From Burkholderiales bacterium (GTDB taxonomy: Bacteria; Pseudomonadota; Gammaproteobacteria; Burkholderiales; Casimicrobiaceae): a DNA stretch of 5,699 nucleotides. The DNA lies in assembly GCA_025935435.1 (NCBI GenBank), contig JAICVH010000184.1, forward strand, positions 1 through 5,699, given 5' to 3'. The position numbers were made by a program, and so were the translations under genes. Positions 1 to 5,674 of the stretch are shown here, piece after piece. Within the stretch, counting starts at the first letter, position 1; each line of letters begins with the position of its first letter. Under the pieces are notes generated by a model. That model was not told where the DNA came from, made no database searches, and worked only from the letters and a program-made list of their open reading frames with translations.

Positions 1-331
1 CGACGTCGCGTTCGTCGCCGGAAGCCTGTTGCCGCTCGGCGGCCAGAACCTGATGGAGCCGATCGCCGCTGGCGTTGCCACGCTGATCGGACCGCATACG
101 TTCAATTTCGCCCAGGCCAGCGCCGATGCGGTCGCGGCCGGCGCGGCGCTACGCGTCCGCGACGCCGACGACATGTTCGCCGCGGCCGCGCGTTTACTGG
201 TGGACGACGTTGCCCGGCGACAACTCGTTAGCAATGCGCAGTCGTTCATCGCGGCGCACCGCGGCGCGACCGAGCGGCTCGCGCAATGGCTTGAGCCGCA
301 CCTGTCGCTCACCCGCGCAGCCGGCGATTGA
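1..331 (+). CDS. waaA: 3-deoxy-D-manno-octulosonic acid (Kdo) transferase, C-terminal part
   Basis: This is the last 109 codons of a gene that begins left of the window; the reading frame is open from base 2 and ends in TGA at 329-331. The visible protein starts DVAFVAGSLLPLGGQNLMEP, the nucleotide-sugar-binding segment of the WaaA/KdtA C-terminal GT-B domain (family form: GGS-hydrophobic-x-PxGGxNxxEP), followed by GPHTFNF and a closing helix with the AHRGA motif. From family knowledge, the enzyme sits at the inner face of the cytoplasmic membrane and moves Kdo from CMP-Kdo to the lipid A precursor, a core step of LPS synthesis. The C-terminus has the usual length and shows no damage. It converges on the TolC-family gene on the other strand, and their 3' ends overlap by 23 bp. 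Identification is firm; only the fragment is visible. Confidence 0.93.
   Translation, partial: DVAFVAGSLLPLGGQNLMEPIAAGVATLIGPHTFNFAQASADAVAAGAALRVRDADDMFAAAARLLVDDVARRQLVSNAQSFIAAHRGATERLAQWLEPHLSLTRAAGD
274..299 (-). other. Stem-loop just beyond the TolC-gene stop codon
   Basis: GCGGCTC (274-280) and GAGCCGC (293-299) form a perfect 7-bp G/C-rich stem with a 12-nt loop. On the minus strand it begins 10 nt after the TGA of the TolC-family gene (309-311). No T-run follows, so it is not a standard intrinsic terminator. It lies inside waaA coding sequence. It may stabilise the 3' end of the tolC transcript or slow polymerase ahead of Rho; that is inference. Confidence 0.35.
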
Positions 332-1724
332 TGTCCTCGACGTCCTGCTCGTCGAGCGAGCCCACGGCTGCCTTGAGCCGCAGGATGCCGAGCAGGTAGT
401 TGAAATATGCCTGCGCGAGATCGCGCCGGGTCTGGAACACGTTCTGTTGCGTGTTCAGCACGTCGAGATTGGTTCGCACGCCGACTTCCTGGCCCGTCTT
501 GTTCGATTCGTACGCCGTTTGCGCCGAGACGAGCGCCTGCTCGAACGCCTTGACCGATGCCGCCGCGCTGTTGACGCCCGAGAAGCCCGTCTGCGCGCTG
601 AAGAGCGCGTTGCGTCGCGCGACTTCGAGGTTCTGGCGCGCGTTCTCCTGCAGCGCCACCGCCTCGCGCACCCTGGAATCGATGAGTCCGCCCTGGTACA
701 GCGGGACCGTCAACGCAAGGCCGATCGCCGCCTGCCGCTGGTCGTTGAAGGCGCTCGTGTTGACCGAGCCGCTGCCCGCCTGCGCGTTGGCACTCGCGAC
801 GAGGTCGAGCGTCGGCAGCCGGCCGGCACGCTGGCGCTCGATTTCGAGCGTCGCGATGTCCGCGTTGTAGCGAGCGATCCGGACGTTCAGATTGTCGGTG
901 AGCGCGCGATCCACCCACGCATCGAGCGAGTTTGGCGACGGCAGCGTCGGTTCGAAACCCGGTCCGAGGCGCTTCAGATCCTGCGGGAAGCGGCCGATGA
1001 TGGCGCGTAGCGCCGTGCGCTTGTTCTCGAGGTCGTTGCGCGCATTGATCTCCTGCGCAACGATCGAGTCGTACTTCGCCTGCGCTTCGTTGGTGTCGGT
1101 GATCGTCGCCACGCCGACTTCGAAGTTGCGCTTGGCCTGCGCGAGCTGCTCGGACACCGCGGCCTTCTGGCTTTCGGTGACCTCGACCGTGAACTGCGCC
1201 AGCAGTACGTCGAAATACGCGGTGGCCACACGCAGGATCAGGTCCTGGCGTGCGGACGCAAGCGTGAAGTCGGCCTGTTCGACCTGCTGCACGGCCTGGC
1301 TGTAGGCGACCTGGTTCGCGTACCGATAAAGCGGCTGCGATGCCGACACCGTCAGGCCGCCGAGCGCAAATCCGCGATTGACAGTGACCCGAGGATCCGT
1401 ATCCACGTTCGTGCCGAAATAGTTGGCGTTCGTGCTTGCGGAAAGGCTGACGTTCGGCAACAACCCTGCGCGGGCCTGTGGAATGCGCTCCTGCGTCGCC
1501 TCCCAGTTCGCACGGGCGGCTGCAATTGCCGGATCGTGCTGGAGCGCCTCTCGATAGACCTGCAGCAGATCCTCGGCGGCGACGCTTTGCGACAGCGCAA
1601 ACGCGAGCGCTACGGTCAGGGCGATGACGGAAGGGAGACGGGTCATGGGCATGAAGGTCGTGGCGCGCGCCGGCCGGGCGCAAACGGGTGGCGGCACGCG
1701 GCGCGTGCGAAACGTCGCGAACAT
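309..1724 (-). CDS. TolC-family outer-membrane efflux channel protein
   Basis: The 471-codon frame encodes a full-length TolC/OEP-type protein, the outer-membrane exit duct of tripartite exporters and type I secretion. A signal peptide is clear: MTRLPS, then a hydrophobic run ending SVAA just before EDLLQVYREAL, so the mature protein starts near residue 51. The internal duplication typical of the family is visible: AGLLPNVSLSA (86-96) against AGRLPTLDLVA (300-310), QPLYRYANQ (130-138) against VPLYQGGLI (340-348), and VGVATITDTNEAQ (203-215) against VGVRTNLDVLNTQ (414-426). The start is uncertain. ATG at 1724 has an AGGG 5 nt upstream and lies 7 bp after the methyltransferase stop, but gives an unusually long N-region. 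ATG at 1652 or 1646 would leave a normal 24-26-residue signal peptide but has no visible ribosome-binding site. The gene is probably cotranscribed with the methyltransferase, and it is a candidate partner for the ABC exporter upstream. Family is certain; specific partners are inferred. Confidence 0.93.
   Translation of the reverse strand: MFATFRTRRVPPPVCARPARATTFMPMTRLPSVIALTVALAFALSQSVAAEDLLQVYREALQHDPAIAAARANWEATQERIPQARAGLLPNVSLSASTNANYFGTNVDTDPRVTVNRGFALGGLTVSASQPLYRYANQVAYSQAVQQVEQADFTLASARQDLILRVATAYFDVLLAQFTVEVTESQKAAVSEQLAQAKRNFEVGVATITDTNEAQAKYDSIVAQEINARNDLENKRTALRAIIGRFPQDLKRLGPGFEPTLPSPNSLDAWVDRALTDNLNVRIARYNADIATLEIERQRAGRLPTLDLVASANAQAGSGSVNTSAFNDQRQAAIGLALTVPLYQGGLIDSRVREAVALQENARQNLEVARRNALFSAQTGFSGVNSAAASVKAFEQALVSAQTAYESNKTGQEVGVRTNLDVLNTQQNVFQTRRDLAQAYFNYLLGILRLKAAVGSLDEQDVEDINRRLRG
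336..356 (+). other. Stem-loop just beyond the waaA stop codon
   Basis: CTCGACG (336-342) and CGTCGAG (350-356) form a perfect 7-bp stem with a 7-nt loop, starting 5 nt after the waaA TGA. It lies inside the 3' coding end of the TolC-family gene, over its DEQDVED codons. No T-run follows on the plus strand, so a classical Rho-independent terminator is not supported. A 3'-end-protecting or pausing hairpin is possible. Confidence 0.35.
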
Positions 1725-1731
1725 GTCCGCC

Positions 1732-2391
1732 CTAGAATTCGAACCGCGCCGGTGCCAACGCGTTTTGCAGCGGCGCGATCACCGTCTCGAACAGATCGAG
1801 CGACGTGCGTGCGCCGGGGGCCTCGCAATGGATGAGGCGCGCCGTCATCGCCGGCGGCTCGCCGACGACGGCAAACAGCCGGCCGCCGGCGGTCAACTGC
1901 TCGAAAAAGCGGTCGGGCAGAAGCGGCGTCGAACCCGTCAGCACGATCACATCGTATGTATCGTTGCCGAAGCCGCGTGCCCCGTCGCCGATCTCGACCC
2001 GCGCATTCGCGAATCCGAAGCGCGCCAGTTTCGCCCGCGCATCGTTCGCCGTGGCCGCGTCGATCTCGACGCTCGTGACGTCCGCCGCCTCGCTCGCGAG
2101 CAACGCGGTCAGGTAGCCGCTGCCGGTACCGATCTCGAGCACCCGATCGTTCGAACGCAGCATCAGTTCCTGGATGACGCGCGCCTCCATTTTGGGCGTC
2201 CACATCCGCGCGCCATTCAGCAGCGGCAATTCGAGGTCGGCGAACGCGAGCGACCGGTATTGCGGCGGCACGAAGTCCTCGCGCTTCACCGCGAACAGGA
2301 GGTCGAGCACGCGCTGGTCGAGCACCTCCCACGGCCGGATCTGCTGCTCGACCATGTTGTACCGCGCCTGCTCGTAATCGAAGGGCGCCAT
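1732..2391 (-). CDS. Protein-L-isoaspartate O-methyltransferase-like SAM methyltransferase (COG2518)
   Basis: This 219-residue protein has a class I SAM-dependent methyltransferase fold. Motif I is VLEIGTGSGY (84-93), the acidic residue after strand 2 is in VEID (108-111), motif II is YDVIVLTGS (146-154), and motif III is LTAGGRLFAVVG (166-177). The N-terminal VKREDFVPPQYRSLAFADLE (35-54) matches the PIMT family, which repairs isoaspartate in damaged proteins. However, the segment that is normally GQTxS, holding the active-site Ser/Thr, reads NGARMWTP (59-66), so repair activity is doubtful and the true substrate may differ. I chose ATG 2391 because MAPFDYEQARYNMVEQQIRPWEVLD is how this subgroup normally begins; GTG 2418 adds nine residues. 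Neither start has a strong ribosome-binding site. It is the first gene after the extended -10 promoter and ends 7 bp before the TolC gene. COG2518-type genes next to tolC are, to my knowledge, common in proteobacteria. Confidence 0.88.
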   Translation of the reverse strand: MAPFDYEQARYNMVEQQIRPWEVLDQRVLDLLFAVKREDFVPPQYRSLAFADLELPLLNGARMWTPKMEARVIQELMLRSNDRVLEIGTGSGYLTALLASEAADVTSVEIDAATANDARAKLARFGFANARVEIGDGARGFGNDTYDVIVLTGSTPLLPDRFFEQLTAGGRLFAVVGEPPAMTARLIHCEAPGARTSLDLFETVIAPLQNALAPARFEF

Positions 2392-2480
2392 CGGAATGCG
2401 ATCGGGACGTGCGAACACGTGAAGCGGATGTCGCGCCGCGCAACATTCGGCGTCGTTTTCGCTGCGCGGTGCGGCCTGCG

Positions 2481-2489
2481 ATTATAGCA
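2481..2489 (-). promoter_or_regulatory. Extended -10 promoter for the methyltransferase-tolC pair
   Basis: The minus strand reads TGCTATAAT, a perfect sigma-70 extended -10 (TGn plus TATAAT), in an otherwise very G/C-rich region. At a spacing of 15-18 bp upstream I find no recognisable -35 hexamer (CCGGTG at 17 bp), which fits an extended -10 promoter. The predicted start is near 2474, giving an untranslated leader of about 83 nt to ATG 2391. The palindrome CGCATGCG (2491-2498) sits one base upstream of the element and could be part of an operator, but this is speculative. Confidence 0.65.
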
Positions 2490-2505
2490 ACGCATGCGAA
2501 AGGCA

Positions 2506-2521
2506 CCGGCTTCGATGCCGG
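2506..2521 (-). terminator. Weak hairpin after the ABC permease gene, possible partial terminator
   Basis: CCGGC (2506-2510) and GCCGG (2517-2521) form a 5-bp stem with a 6-nt loop. On the minus strand it begins 17 nt after the permease TGA and is followed within a few bases by only three T residues (TGCCTTTC). It is poor as an intrinsic terminator, so read-through into the methyltransferase-tolC genes is plausible. Confidence 0.25.
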
Positions 2522-2538
2522 CTCGATCGGGTGCGGAT

Positions 2539-3699
2539 TCAATCGAGCGTCTGCCGGTAGCGCCAGCGCGCGAGCGCGACGACGGCGACCATGAAAAGCG
2601 CGATCGGCCACGTATGCGGTGCGACCTCGGAGAGGCCGTTCCCCTTCAACAGCACGCCACGAACGATGCGAAGGAAGTGTGTCGCCGGAAACGCCTCCCC
2701 CAGCCATTGCGCCCACTGCGGCATGCCACGGAAGGGGAACATGAAACCCGACAGCAGCATCGTCGGCAGGAAGAAGAAGAACGTCATCTGCATCGCCTGC
2801 AGCTGGTTCGCAGCGAGCGTCGAGATCGCGTAGCCGAGCCCGAGCAGCGCGGCGATGTACAGCATCATCGTCACGCCGAGCAGAGCCAGGCTGCCGACCA
2901 TCGGCACGCCGAACAGCAGCTTCGCCGCCGCGAGAATGAGTGCCGACTGAATGATGCCGACGACGATGTACGGCGCGATCTTGCCGCTCATCAGCTCCAG
3001 CGGCAGCACCGGCGTCGCGAGCAGACCTTCGTAGGTGCCGCGTTCGCGCTCGCGGGTGATCGCGAACGCCGTCATCATGACCATCGTCATCTGCAGGATC
3101 ACTGCGAGCAGCCCCGGCACGATGTTGTATTGCGTGATGCCTTCGGGGTTATAGCGTCGCTGCACGTCGAGCGAGAACGGCGGTGGCGGCGGCGCGAGAC
3201 GCGCCAGCGGACCGGTGAGGTCGTGCGCGAGGGACATCGTTCCCGTCTGTGCGAGCGCCGCAAGCGCATTGCCGGTGGCGGACGGATCGGTCGCGTCCGC
3301 CGCAACGAGCACGGAAGGCCGCTCGCCGCGCAGCAGCTTGCGCGAAAATCCGGCCGGGAACACGACGGCAAACTGGATGTCGCCGCGCGCGAGCATGTCG
3401 TCGGCCGCCTCGACGCCCGGCGTTGCGCGCACGACCTCGAAGTAGCCGGTGTTGGCAAGACTCTGCACGATGCTCCGCGTGAATTCGCTGCGGTCGTAAT
3501 CGACGACCGCCGTCGGCAGCGCTTTCGGATCGGTGTTGATGACGAAGCCGAACAACAGCACCTGCGCGATCGGTATGCCGACGATCATCGCGAACGTCAG
3601 CCGGTCACGCCGCATCTGCACGAATTCCTTGAGCGCGATCGCGTACGCGCGCGCCACCGAAAAGCGTCGAGGGCTGGCGACGCGGCTACCGGGCACCAT
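2539..3699 (-). CDS. ABC-2 type exporter, inner-membrane permease subunit
   Basis: The 386-residue protein has the ABC-2 export permease layout. There is a cytoplasmic N-terminus with RAYAIALKEFVQMRRDRLTF, a first membrane helix (about 35-55), a large periplasmic domain (about 56-190), then five more helices (about 193-213, 243-263, 269-294, 303-323, 363-380). The coupling segment ITRERERGTYEGLLATP (213-229) is the usual ATPase contact, and SGFMFPFRGMPQWAQ (317-331) is a family hallmark. A run of five prolines (170-174) lies at the end of the periplasmic domain. Only one permease gene is present, so a homodimer is expected, unlike the two-permease E. coli YbhSR system. ATG 3699 overlaps the ATPase gene by 14 bp; GTG 3711 is the alternative (26 bp overlap). 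Neither start has a strong ribosome-binding site, so translational coupling is likely. Substrate unknown. Confidence 0.92.
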   Translation of the reverse strand: MVPGSRVASPRRFSVARAYAIALKEFVQMRRDRLTFAMIVGIPIAQVLLFGFVINTDPKALPTAVVDYDRSEFTRSIVQSLANTGYFEVVRATPGVEAADDMLARGDIQFAVVFPAGFSRKLLRGERPSVLVAADATDPSATGNALAALAQTGTMSLAHDLTGPLARLAPPPPPFSLDVQRRYNPEGITQYNIVPGLLAVILQMTMVMMTAFAITRERERGTYEGLLATPVLPLELMSGKIAPYIVVGIIQSALILAAAKLLFGVPMVGSLALLGVTMMLYIAALLGLGYAISTLAANQLQAMQMTFFFFLPTMLLSGFMFPFRGMPQWAQWLGEAFPATHFLRIVRGVLLKGNGLSEVAPHTWPIALFMVAVVALARWRYRQTLD

Positions 3700-4693
3700 C
3701 GGCGACCGCACTTTGCATCAGGTTGACGAATACGTCTTCCAGGGACGTCGCCGCCGCATCGACCGTAAACGTATCGCGCGCACGGACCGCTGCGAGCGCC
3801 GATTCCAGCGCCGCTTGGTCGCGGCCCGATACGCGGAGCGTCGTGCCGAACGGAATGACGGTGTCGACGCCGGGCGTACCGGACAATTCGCGCGCAAGCA
3901 GCGCCAGCGAACGCTCGTCGCCGCTGCTGCGCAATGCCACGATCATCGTGGACAAACCGGAGTGCGCGATGACTTCGTCGGGCGTGCCTTCGACGAGCAG
4001 CTTGCCCACGTTGATGTAGGCGAGGCGATGGCAGCGTTCGGCCTCGTCCATGTAGTGCGTGCTGACGAGCACGGTGATGCCGTCGGCCGCGAGTTCGTGA
4101 ATCTTTTCCCAGAAATCGCGCCGCGCCTTGGGATCGACGCCTGCGGTCGGCTCGTCCAGCAGCAGCAGCTGCGGTGCATGCAGCATGCACGCGGCAAGCG
4201 CGAGGCGTTGCTTCCAGCCTCCGGACAGCGTGCCGGCGAGCTGATTGCGGCGCGCAGTGAGACCAAGCCGATCGAGCGTCGTCGCAATTGCCGCGCGACG
4301 ATCGGAGACGTCGTACATCCGCGCGACGAACTCGAGGTTCTCCTCGATCGACAGATCCTCGTACAGGCTGAAGCGCTGCGTCATGTAACCGACTTCGCGC
4401 TTGATCGCCGCCGCCTCGCGGCGCAGATCGAAACCGAGGCAGGTGCCGTCGCCCTCGTCTGGCGTGAGCAGCCCGCACAGCATGCGGATCGTCGTCGTCT
4501 TGCCGCTTCCGTTCGGCCCCAGGAAGCCGAAGATCGCGCCACGCGGCACGCGTATCGACACGTGATCGACGACGGCGCGGCCGCCGTAACGCTTGGTGAG
4601 CCCGTGAACGTCGATCGCGATCGGAGCGTGCCGCGCATCGTTCGCGTCGCTTGTCGCAGCGCTCGCGGCCGCCGATTCAACTTCCGGCTGCAT
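3686..4693 (-). CDS. ABC transporter ATP-binding protein of the ABC-2 exporter
   Basis: This 335-residue protein has one complete nucleotide-binding domain. An Ala/Ser-rich N-terminal extension of about 24 residues comes first. Then come the A-loop tyrosine (KRYGG, Y36), Walker A GPNGSGKT (59-66), Q-loop Q106 in MTQRFSLY, signature LSGGW (156-160), Walker B LLLLDEP (176-182, with E181), D-loop AGVDP (184-188) and switch His213 in STHYMDE. All catalytic residues are present. The C-terminal domain ends in TSLEDVFVNLM (316-326), typical of ABC-2/drug-exporter ATPases of the CcmA/YbhF type. It would power the permease encoded immediately downstream. ATG 4693 is preferred, with a GTGAG four bases upstream; GTG 4702 directly abuts the TAA of the adaptor gene and adds three residues. 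The gene lies in the middle of the hlyD-ATPase-permease operon. Confidence 0.94.
   Translation of the reverse strand: MQPEVESAAASAATSDANDARHAPIAIDVHGLTKRYGGRAVVDHVSIRVPRGAIFGFLGPNGSGKTTTIRMLCGLLTPDEGDGTCLGFDLRREAAAIKREVGYMTQRFSLYEDLSIEENLEFVARMYDVSDRRAAIATTLDRLGLTARRNQLAGTLSGGWKQRLALAACMLHAPQLLLLDEPTAGVDPKARRDFWEKIHELAADGITVLVSTHYMDEAERCHRLAYINVGKLLVEGTPDEVIAHSGLSTMIVALRSSGDERSLALLARELSGTPGVDTVIPFGTTLRVSGRDQAALESALAAVRARDTFTVDAAATSLEDVFVNLMQSAVADGAR
4174..4190. repeat. Short perfect inverted repeat inside the ABC ATPase gene
   Basis: GTGCATGC (4174-4181) and GCATGCAC (4183-4190) are perfect 8-bp arms around a single A. They code for the CMLHA residues between the signature motif and Walker B. 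This is probably a coding coincidence; it is recorded because the arms are perfect. Confidence 0.5.
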
Positions 4694-4702
4694 GAAGCTC
4701 AC

Positions 4703-5659
4703 TTAGCGCGCAGCCCGCGCGACTTCGACCGGCAACCCCGGATGCAACGCCGCGTTCGGGGTATCCGGTCGCGCCTCGACCAGGAACACGAGCTTCGACC
4801 GGTTCTCGCGGCTGTAAATGACGGGCGGCGTGAATTCGGCTTGCGGGGCAATGAACCGGATACTGGCGGCGATATCGGCACCGCATCCGTCGCATCGAAC
4901 CACGACGGCGTCACCGACGCGAACCGTCGCAATGATCGCCTCCGGTATATAGAAGCGCACCTTCACGTTCGCCGGCGGCAGCAGCGAAACGACAGGTGCA
5001 CCGGCGGCGACCCACTCGCCCGGGCGGTACAGCGTGTCGACGACGAGCCCCGCCGCAGGCGCCGTCTGCGATTTCTGCTCGACGCGCCACTGCGCCTGCG
5101 CAAGCGCATCGGCGGCGGCCTTGACTTCGGCATTGGCCGCCGCGATCTCGTCGCTGCGCGCGGGCAGGTTGGCGATCTGCACCTGCTGCGCGAGTTCAGC
5201 GACGCGCGCGCGATCGCGATCGCGCGCGGCAATCGCCTCGTCGCGCTTCTGCGGCGGCAGAAACTTGTCGGCGACGAGCTTCTGGGTTCGCTGCAGGTCG
5301 GCTTCGCTCTGGCGCAGCGACGCCTGCGCCTGCGCAAGCTGCGCGCGCGCAGCAGCGATTTCCGGCGGCCGGCGTGCCTTTTCGAGGTTGGCAAGCGCTG
5401 CCTGCGCCTGACGCACACGCGCTTCCGCCTCGGCGCGTGCCGCGCGCTCCTGCGCGCTCTCGAGCGTGAACAAAGGCGCGTCCTTCGCTACCGGGGTGCC
5501 GCGTTCGACGGCGAGTTGCAAGAGCGTGCCGGACAATGGCGCGGCGACGCGCACGTATTCGCCTTCCACATACCCGGGGAAGCCGGCGGGCGGCGCGTTG
5601 TTGCAGGCGGTGAGGGCGAGCGCGAGTGCGGGATAGAGGATGAAGGATCGTGAACCCAT
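4703..5659 (-). CDS. HlyD/YbhG-type periplasmic adaptor (membrane fusion protein), predicted lipoprotein
   Basis: This 318-residue protein bridges an inner-membrane pump and an outer-membrane channel. It opens with a short signal ending in the lipobox LTAC (C19 followed by NN), so it is probably a lipoprotein rather than anchored by a membrane helix. Next come the first lipoyl half (about 30-67), a long Ala/Gln/Arg-rich alpha-hairpin (about 68-195) with paired breaks RRPPEI (96-101) and LPARSDEI (165-172), the second lipoyl half (about 199-228), and a beta-barrel with RCDGC (255-259) and FTPPVIYSRENRSKLVFLVEA (276-296), a hallmark of the YbhG/YhiI group. The start is fixed: AGGA lies 6 nt upstream of ATG 5659, and an in-frame TAG at 5675-5677 rules out longer forms. 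Its TAA is followed directly by the ATPase gene, so the two are clearly one operon. Family call firm; cargo unknown. Confidence 0.93.
   Translation of the reverse strand: MGSRSFILYPALALALTACNNAPPAGFPGYVEGEYVRVAAPLSGTLLQLAVERGTPVAKDAPLFTLESAQERAARAEAEARVRQAQAALANLEKARRPPEIAAARAQLAQAQASLRQSEADLQRTQKLVADKFLPPQKRDEAIAARDRDRARVAELAQQVQIANLPARSDEIAAANAEVKAAADALAQAQWRVEQKSQTAPAAGLVVDTLYRPGEWVAAGAPVVSLLPPANVKVRFYIPEAIIATVRVGDAVVVRCDGCGADIAASIRFIAPQAEFTPPVIYSRENRSKLVFLVEARPDTPNAALHPGLPVEVARAAR
5205..5228. repeat. 24-bp perfect palindrome inside the adaptor gene
   Basis: Bases 5205-5228 equal their own reverse complement. The core is two overlapping copies of GCGATCGC (5210-5217 and 5216-5223), flanked by alternating CG. 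It encodes ARDRDRAR in the alpha-hairpin. Arg/Asp/Ala codon choice in G/C-rich DNA may be enough to explain it, so functional meaning is uncertain. Confidence 0.6.
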
Positions 5660-5674
5660 CCTCGATCCTACCGC

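Larger units (their letters stand above)
2392..2538. other. Intergenic region between the ABC permease and methyltransferase genes
   Basis: This is the only sizeable non-coding gap (147 bp, or 120 bp if the methyltransferase starts at GTG 2418). It holds a weak hairpin close to the permease stop, an 8-bp palindrome CGCATGCG (2491-2498), and a consensus extended -10 element, all arranged for minus-strand transcription. It separates the ABC exporter operon from the methyltransferase-tolC pair. Confidence 0.7.

Noticed and set aside
126..1010. A 294-codon plus-strand frame opposite the TolC-family gene
   Set aside because: No domain is recognisable, composition is Arg-rich, and it overlaps both waaA in another frame and the clear TolC gene.
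1643..2716. A 357-codon minus-strand frame overlapping the methyltransferase and TolC gene starts
   Set aside because: It is out of frame with the recognised methyltransferase motifs, Arg-rich, and crosses the promoter and intergenic region.
2494..3726. A 410-codon plus-strand open frame opposite the permease gene
   Set aside because: The translation is a low-complexity Arg/His/Glu/Gln string typical of an antisense shadow, and the opposite strand encodes a clear ABC-2 permease.
4157..4172. CAG-repeat-like run (AGCAGCAGCAGC) in the ATPase gene
   Set aside because: It encodes the conserved leucine run of Walker B (LLLLDEP) on the minus strand and needs no other explanation.
5210..5223. GCGATCGC copies as a cyanobacterial HIP1-type repeat
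   Set aside because: The two copies overlap within one palindrome, and the window's proteins point to a betaproteobacterium, so this is more likely local composition.
3533..5653. A 706-codon open frame on the plus strand, opposite the adaptor, ATPase and permease genes
   Set aside because: Its product is Arg/His-rich with no recognisable domain, and it mirrors the codon structure of three firmly identified genes on the other strand. Long antisense frames are expected at this G/C content because stop codons are rare.
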